Source: Roseibium marinum (GTDB taxonomy: Bacteria; Pseudomonadota; Alphaproteobacteria; Rhizobiales; Stappiaceae). From it: a stretch of 64,000 nucleotides of DNA. Shown here piece by piece: positions 59,120 to 64,000 of the stretch; the stretch's first letter is position 1; every line of letters starts with the position of its first letter. Where the stretch lies: assembly GCF_002906165.1 (NCBI RefSeq), contig NZ_PPCN01000011.1, forward strand, positions 186,001 to 250,000, written 5' to 3'. The notes under the pieces are model-generated. The model made no database searches and was not told the origin of the DNA. It saw only the letters and a program-made list of their open reading frames with translations. The position numbers were made by a program, and so were the translations under genes.

Positions 59120-60751
59120 TCAACAGGCACCCAGCCGCGCCAGCACCCCGTCCGCATCCACGCCCCTGACCGCGCCCGCCATACGCCCGCGCGGCTCCAA
59201 CAGCCGCGTGCGGACAAACGCCTCCGCGATCTCCTCCGGCGCGCCGCGCACAAGCACAGAAGCCGTCAGGAGGAGGGCTGTGTGTTCGGTGAAGGCGCGG
59301 GCTTCGGCGGGGTCCGGCGGGCGCGGCCAGGTGTGGCGGTAGCTGTCGAGGGCCGTTTTGTAAGCGGGGCTGAGGGGGGCGGCTGCGGCGAGTTCCGCGT
59401 CGAGGACTTCTGCCGCGAGCGGCAGTTTTGCCAGGGTTCTGAGGGCGTCGAGACAAATGATGTTGCCGGAGCCTTCCCAGATACCGTTGAGCGGGGCTTC
59501 GCGGTAAAGCAGCGGCAGCGGGGTGTCCTCGACATAGCCCATGCCCCCGAGGATCTCCATCGCCTCCACCACCACCAGCGGGCAGAGCTTGTTGGCAAGA
59601 TACTTGGCGAGCGCCACGCCTAAGCGGGCGAAGGCCCGGTCTTCCGGCCGGGGCCCGTCGAAAGCGCGGGCGACATGCAGTCCAAGGGCGAGGCTGCCTT
59701 CAAGGTCCAGCGCCAGATCGGCGAGCACGGTGCGCATCAGGGGCTGGTCGATCAGCCGCCGCTGAAAGGCGGTGCGGTGGGTCAGCCAGTGGTGGGCCTC
59801 GGCCAACGCGGCGCGCATCAGGCCGGCGGGCGCCAGCGCCGTGTCGAGACGGGTATGGTGGATCATTTCGACGATCGCCTGAACGCCCCTGCCCTCCTCG
59901 CCGACCTGAAAGGCCAGAGCGCGCTTGTATTCGATTTCCGCCGAGGCGTTCGAGCGGTTGCCGAGCTTGTCCTTGAGGCGCTGGAGGCGAATGGCGTTGC
60001 GCGTCCCCTCCAGCCAGCGCGGCACGAGGAAACAGGTGAGCCCGGCTTCCGTTTGCGCCAGCGTCAGAAACCCGTCGGACATCGGCGCGGAGCAAAACCA
60101 CTTGTGGCCCGTCAGCCGCCAATGGCCGCCGTCGCGTTCGGCCCGCGTGGTGTTGGCCCGGACATCCGAGCCACCCTGTTTTTCGGTCAGAGCCATGCCG
60201 AGCGTCGCGCCGGTCTTTTCGTCGAGCGGGCGTGCCGCCGGGTCGTAACGGCGCGACAGGAGCTTGTCCCGCCACGTTTGCAGGAGCGTATCGCCGCCCG
60301 CCTCCAGCGCCGGAACGGCGGCATAGGTCATGGTCAGCGGACAGCAGTGGCCGGGCTCCACCTGGCTGGCCAGATAGACCATGGCGGCATGGGTCAGATG
60401 GCCGTGTGGCCGCCCCTCCCAGGCGACAGCGGAATAGCCCGCCGCGCAGGAGACCTCCATGAAGCGGTGATAGGCGGGATGAAAGCGAACCTCGTCCAGC
60501 CGCCGCCCGCCCCGGTCGAACAGCAAAAGCTCCGGCGGATGACGGTTGGCATCCCGCGCCGCGCCGCGCATCTCCTGCGTGCCAAGCAGCCGGGCGTAGT
60601 CTCCAAGCCTCCCGCGTTCCTCCTCGCCAAGATCCATCAGATGGCCGTTAAACGCAGGGTCGCTTTCGATGAGGTCGAGATCGCCGCGCACCGGGGGCTG
60701 GTTTTCGACCCGGTGCGTTCCAATATCCGTTTCCGCGCCGCTCGAAGTCAT
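59120..60751 (-). CDS. aidB: AidB-type acyl-CoA dehydrogenase
   Basis: 543 residues from ATG 60751 (GGGAGG site). The long N-terminal extension (VENQPPVRGDLDLIESDPAF), GMALTEKQGGSDVRANTTRA, YRLTGHKWFCSAPMSDGFL-like segment and EMIHHTRLDTALAPAGLMRA are AidB signatures, and NGIWEGSGNIICLDALRTL carries the catalytic-region motif. AidB is a flavoprotein of the adaptive response that binds DNA and protects against alkylation. No other ada-type gene is nearby. Confidence 0.92.
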   Translation of the reverse strand: MTSSGAETDIGTHRVENQPPVRGDLDLIESDPAFNGHLMDLGEEERGRLGDYARLLGTQEMRGAARDANRHPPELLLFDRGGRRLDEVRFHPAYHRFMEVSCAAGYSAVAWEGRPHGHLTHAAMVYLASQVEPGHCCPLTMTYAAVPALEAGGDTLLQTWRDKLLSRRYDPAARPLDEKTGATLGMALTEKQGGSDVRANTTRAERDGGHWRLTGHKWFCSAPMSDGFLTLAQTEAGLTCFLVPRWLEGTRNAIRLQRLKDKLGNRSNASAEIEYKRALAFQVGEEGRGVQAIVEMIHHTRLDTALAPAGLMRAALAEAHHWLTHRTAFQRRLIDQPLMRTVLADLALDLEGSLALGLHVARAFDGPRPEDRAFARLGVALAKYLANKLCPLVVVEAMEILGGMGYVEDTPLPLLYREAPLNGIWEGSGNIICLDALRTLAKLPLAAEVLDAELAAAAPLSPAYKTALDSYRHTWPRPPDPAEARAFTEHTALLLTASVLVRGAPEEIAEAFVRTRLLEPRGRMAGAVRGVDADGVLARLGAC

Positions 60752-61169
60752 CGGCGAACCTCCCAACTCATGATGCCTGTCAGGCGAACCTTTGCGGAAA
60801 GCCGCCTGGCGATCGTTTCATCGCGGCGCGTCGTGCCTGCATTTTACCGCCACCTTGGGTCCCCGGTCAAAGGACAGGACAAAAGCCGGATCAGCCTTTC
60901 GTGCCGGTCTTCACATGGCGCGGCCGGAGCACGGCTCCGGGTGAAGGCGAAAATCTCGCCGTGCCCTTGAGAGATTTGCCATGTCACCCCGAGCCTCTTC
61001 CTTCCCGGACCGGGGCAGAAGAAACTCCGGCCCTGCCCCGTGGCAACGCTTCTTCCCGTGATCCCGCACTTTCAACGGCTATCTGGCGTCAAAGCTCTTT
61101 CATTACCGGGACCGCCTGTTTTAAAGTGCGCGTTCGTCAGGATCGGCGATGAAGTCCTTGGGCAGGTGA
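60752..61169. other. Divergent intergenic region, aidB and SLC13
   Basis: 418 nt. A perfect CCGGAGC-ACG-GCTCCGG hairpin is at 60924-60940. No gene or recognised operator was seen. Confidence 0.5.
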
Positions 61170-63005
61170 ATGGAATCAGTTGATATTGCAATGGCGCTGA
61201 CCTTTGTGGTGATTGCGTCGACTGTGGTTCTCTACGCCATTGAGCGCTATTCGATCGAAACCATCGCGCTCGGATCCGTTGCCGCCTTCATCGTCATCTT
61301 TTCTGTCTTTCCGGTCACCAAGCAGGACGGCGCGCAGGTTTCGGCGGCCGATTTCCTGGCCGGCTTTTCGAACCCGGCGCTGATCACGGTCATCTGCCTG
61401 CTGATCATCGGTCAGGGGCTGTTCCAGACCGATGCGCTGGAAGGTCCGGCGAAGGCAATCGTGCGGATGACGCGCGGCCGCTCGCACCGGGCGGCGATCC
61501 CCATTCTGCTCGCGGTTGCCGTGCTCAGCGCTTTCCTGAACAATACGCCCGTGGTGGTGATGTTCCTGCCGATCCTGACCGCGGTCGCGGCGACCGTCGG
61601 CCAGTCCCCCGCCCGCGTGCTGATGCCGCTGTCCTTCCTCGCGATCCTGGGTGGTATGACCACCCTGATCGGCTCCTCGACCAACCTTCTGGTCGCCAAT
61701 TACGCTGCGCAACACTCCGATCTCAAGCTGACGTTTTTCTCCTTCACGCCGATCGGCCTGATCGTTGCCGGTACCGGGGCGATTTACGTCCTGTTCCTCA
61801 TGCCGCGTCTTTTGAAGACCCGCAAGACCATGGCCGAGGAGTTTCAGGCGACGTCCGGCAAGCAGTTCATCGCGCAGATCGAGATCACCTACGGCCACCC
61901 GCTGGTCGGGGTCGAGGCGGTCTCCGGCATGTTCCCTAAACTCAAGGACATGACCGTTCGTCTCGTGCAGCGGGGCCAGAAGCCGATCCTGCCGCCGTTC
62001 GAAAATGTCGTGCTGTCGCCCGGCGACACGGTGATCGTCGCCGCGACACGCACGGCGCTCGCCAATGCCCTTGCCCGGCGCCAGCCGCTCATGGAGGCGG
62101 AATCGGACGGCAATGTCGCCGGCCGGGAGCCTTCCGCGGCAACGCCGGGATCCATCAGCCTGGCGGAAGTGGTCGTGGCGCCCGCCTCGCGCCTGATGGG
62201 CAGGACCTTGCCGCAGTCGGGCTTCTACAGCGACACCGGCTGCCTGGTGATGGGCATCCAGAGGCGCAGCCGCATGCCGCGCATGGCGATGAACGACATC
62301 CGCCTGGAGGCCGGGGACGTGCTTCTGGTCGCCGGCAAGGAAGACGAGATCAGCCGCCTGCGCGGCAACCGCGACGTGCTGCTGCTCGACTGGTCGACCG
62401 CGGAATTGCCCAGGCGGCGCTACGCTCCGCACGCGCTGATCATCTTTGCCTGCGTGGTCGCGCTTGCCGCCAGCGGCCTGGTGCCGATCGTCTCGACCGC
62501 GGTGGCCGGCACCTTCGCGATGATCGCGTCGGGCTGCCTCAATGTCCGTCAGGCCCTGCGCGCCATCGACAGCCGGATCTTCATGCTGGTCGGCGCCTCG
62601 CTGGCCGGCGCGGTGGCGCTGGAAACCACCGGCGGCTCGACGGCCATCGCCTCGGCGATGGTCTATGTGCTGCACGGCGCCTCGGCACCGGTCATGCTGT
62701 CGGCGCTGTTCTTCGTTGTCATGCTTTTGACCAATTTCCTGTCGAACAATGCCGCGGCGGTGCTGTTCACGCCGATCGCGATCAATCTGGCCGACCAGAT
62801 CGGTCAGAAGCCGGAGGCCTTCGTTGTCTGCCTGATCTTTGCGGCCAACAGTTCCTTCGCCACCCCCATCGGCTATCAGACCAACCTGATCGTCATGGGG
62901 CCCGGTCACTACAGGTTTATCGATTTCGTGCGCGCCGGCACACCGCTGGCTCTTATTTTATGGTTGACCTTCTCTCTGGTCGCACCATGGTATTACGGAT
63001 TGTAA
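61170..63005 (+). CDS. SLC13 family permease with two TrkA-C domains
   Basis: 611 residues. N-terminal half: six helices with SAFLNNTPVVVMFLPILTAV and GGMTTLIGSSTNLLVANYAA (the DASS Ser-Asn-Thr motif). Two RCK_C/TrkA-C cytoplasmic domains lie between about residues 210 and 420 (DMTVRLVQRGQKPILPPFEN and SRMPRMAMNDIRLEAGDVLL). C-terminal half: TNFLSNNAAAVLFTPIAINL and NSSFATPIGYQTNLIVMG repeat the motif. It likely carries an anion such as sulfate or a dicarboxylate with Na+. The 63016 repeat remnant follows its stop. Confidence 0.93.
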   Translation: MESVDIAMALTFVVIASTVVLYAIERYSIETIALGSVAAFIVIFSVFPVTKQDGAQVSAADFLAGFSNPALITVICLLIIGQGLFQTDALEGPAKAIVRMTRGRSHRAAIPILLAVAVLSAFLNNTPVVVMFLPILTAVAATVGQSPARVLMPLSFLAILGGMTTLIGSSTNLLVANYAAQHSDLKLTFFSFTPIGLIVAGTGAIYVLFLMPRLLKTRKTMAEEFQATSGKQFIAQIEITYGHPLVGVEAVSGMFPKLKDMTVRLVQRGQKPILPPFENVVLSPGDTVIVAATRTALANALARRQPLMEAESDGNVAGREPSAATPGSISLAEVVVAPASRLMGRTLPQSGFYSDTGCLVMGIQRRSRMPRMAMNDIRLEAGDVLLVAGKEDEISRLRGNRDVLLLDWSTAELPRRRYAPHALIIFACVVALAASGLVPIVSTAVAGTFAMIASGCLNVRQALRAIDSRIFMLVGASLAGAVALETTGGSTAIASAMVYVLHGASAPVMLSALFFVVMLLTNFLSNNAAAVLFTPIAINLADQIGQKPEAFVVCLIFAANSSFATPIGYQTNLIVMGPGHYRFIDFVRAGTPLALILWLTFSLVAPWYYGL

Positions 63006-63015
63006 ATGTGGAGGG

Positions 63016-63049
63016 ATACCAAAGAACATTGATTATGACTCTTTGGTAT
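63016..63049. repeat. Deleted relative of the 260-bp element
   Basis: ATACCAAAGAACATTGATTA... TCTTTGGTAT with perfect 10-bp inverted ends. The first 24 nt match the left end of the element at 13479-13739 at 22 of 24 positions; the right end matches its final 10 nt. It looks like an internal deletion that left only the ends. It lies 10 nt after the SLC13 stop. Confidence 0.7.
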
Positions 63050-63083
63050 GTGGTCAGGCCTTGAGGTTTCGCGGGACAATACG

Positions 63084-63854
63084 GTGACACGCCACCCAAC
63101 GGATCATCCGCAATTCTATCTGACGGCGCCTGCGCCCTGCCCCTATCTTGAGGGCCACCAGGAGCGCAAGGTCTTCACGCATCTTGTCGGCCACAACGCC
63201 CCGGCGCTCAACGAGGTTCTGACGCAGGGCGGTTTCCGCCGCAGCCAGAACATTGCCTACCGGCCGGCCTGCGAAAAATGCCAGGCCTGCATTTCCGTGC
63301 GCGTCCGGGTGGACGATTTCAAATGGACCAGGTCCTTGAAACGCGTGTGGAAGTCCGGGGCGGACATCGTCGGTGCGCGCCTTCCGCCGAGCCCGTCGGC
63401 CGAGCAGTACGACCTCTTCCGCGATTATCTGCAGGCCCGGCACGAGAATGGCGGCATGACGGAGATGAGCGTTCTCGACTATGCGATGATGGTCGAGGAC
63501 ACCCATGTGGAGACGCTGGTGCTCGAATACCGGCGCCGGGGGCCGGACAGTTTCCTGACCGGCACCGGAGACGGCCCGCTTCTCGGCGTCGCGCTCAGCG
63601 ATCAGCTCTCCGACGGGCTGTCGATGGTCTATTCCTTCTACGACCCGGCCTATGAGCAGACAGCGCTCGGAACCTACATGATCCTCGACCATATCAACCG
63701 GGCGCGGAGATTACGTCTGCCGTACGTGTATCTGGGCTATTGGGTCGAGGGCTCGGCCAAGATGGCCTACAAGGCCCGCTTTAGGCCGCAGGAACATCTG
63801 GGCCCGAACGGCTGGGTGATCGTCGACGCGGACGCGAATATAACGAGCCTGTAA
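63084..63854 (+). CDS. bpt: Aspartate/glutamate leucyltransferase (Bpt/Ate family)
   Basis: 256 residues from a GTG at 63084. The N-terminal domain has [20 protein letters not shown] and the Cys cluster [20 protein letters not shown]; the C-terminal GNAT-like domain has [40 protein letters not shown] and YKARFRPQE. It transfers Leu (or Arg in the Ate group) from tRNA to N-terminal Asp or Glu, marking proteins for ClpS-ClpAP. The frame stays open upstream through the repeat remnant, but GTG at 63084 fits the family. Confidence 0.92.
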   Translation: MTRHPTDHPQFYLTAPAPCPYLEGHQERKVFTHLVGHNAPALNEVLTQGGFRRSQNIAYRPACEKCQACISVRVRVDDFKWTRSLKRVWKSGADIVGARLPPSPSAEQYDLFRDYLQARHENGGMTEMSVLDYAMMVEDTHVETLVLEYRRRGPDSFLTGTGDGPLLGVALSDQLSDGLSMVYSFYDPAYEQTALGTYMILDHINRARRLRLPYVYLGYWVEGSAKMAYKARFRPQEHLGPNGWVIVDADANITSL

Positions 63855-63902
63855 TGCCACCCTCAATAATCAGGCAGCGGGAAACAGATCGAAGCGCTGG
63901 TG

Positions 63903-64000
63903 TTACGGGATGTGCCGGCGGATCTTGTCGAAGACGGATCTGAACATCTCTTCCGTCAGGCGGCGGGTATTGGTGTTGTAGCGCGAGCAGTGATAGCTGT
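63903..64000 (-). CDS. Uracil-DNA glycosylase family protein, C-terminal end
   Basis: Only the last 32 codons are in the window; the gene continues to the right. The visible peptide SYHCSRYNTNTRRLTEEMFR matches the end of family 5 (UdgB-like) uracil-DNA glycosylases, where SYHPSxxNTxTGRLT is the conserved loop; here the Gly of TGRLT is Arg. It would remove uracil from DNA. Confidence 0.7.
   Translation of the reverse strand, partial: SYHCSRYNTNTRRLTEEMFRSVFDKIRRHIP

Overview
The window looks like chromosomal DNA of an alphaproteobacterium of the order Hyphomicrobiales, most plausibly a marine Stappiaceae member (Roseibium/Labrenzia-like). I infer this from gene content: LdtR with its L,D-transpeptidase, DUF6163, DUF6898, a CBP3-type chaperone, an H+-pyrophosphatase, an Asp-type HemB, and the order plsX-fabH-ihfA-merR and glyA-nrdR-ribD-ribE-ribH-nusB-thiL. 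No sequence search was possible, so the genus is a guess. I saw no tRNA, rRNA, CRISPR array or intact transposase.

Layout. 1-231: end of a gene cut by the window edge, possibly DUF3883-like. 439-9463: a carbohydrate cassette, with SDR, ABC importer and BtpA reading left and DeoR regulator, FGGY kinase and HAD phosphatase reading right; its substrate is unknown. 9.7-16.5 kb: an accessory stretch of exported proteins of unknown function (PPC-like protein, tandem-duplicated beta-propeller, DUF6636, 513-residue orphan), a 260-bp structured repeat and a LuxR solo. 16.7-21.3 kb: P-type cation ATPase, tandem universal stress protein and two tiny proteins. 21.6-24.1 kb: cytochrome P450 and an exported glycerophosphodiesterase.

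24.2-41.9 kb is core: merR-ihfA, plsX-fabH, YceD/DUF177, CBP3, bamE, hppA, an MFS carrier, thiL-nusB-ribH-ribE-ribD-nrdR-glyA, DUF6898, L,D-transpeptidase and ldtR. 42.0-45.7 kb is a valine-catabolic operon (isobutyryl-CoA dehydrogenase, 3-hydroxyisobutyryl-CoA hydrolase, DUF6163, 3-hydroxyisobutyrate dehydrogenase) with a palindromic operator candidate. hemB and threonine ammonia-lyase are divergent from it and overlap each other. An RDD protein and a split YeeE/YedE sulfur transporter follow.

50.5-57.6 kb: LysR regulator, TRAP transporter, then GST, carboxymuconolactone-decarboxylase-like protein, LigI-like amidohydrolase and SDR. This looks like one unit for import and breakdown of an unidentified organic acid; a classical T-N11-A LysR box precedes dctP. 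57.6-64 kb: a repeat, an orphan thaumatin/GH64-like protein, AidB, an SLC13 permease, the Bpt aminoacyl transferase and the end of a uracil-DNA glycosylase.

Two families of small palindromic repeats occur twice each: a 109-bp hairpin at 29324 and 57574, and the TTGATTATGAC-ended element at 13479 with a deleted relative at 63016. Together with the duplicated propeller protein, the stem switch after dctP and the orphan cassettes, these are the least explained parts of the window.
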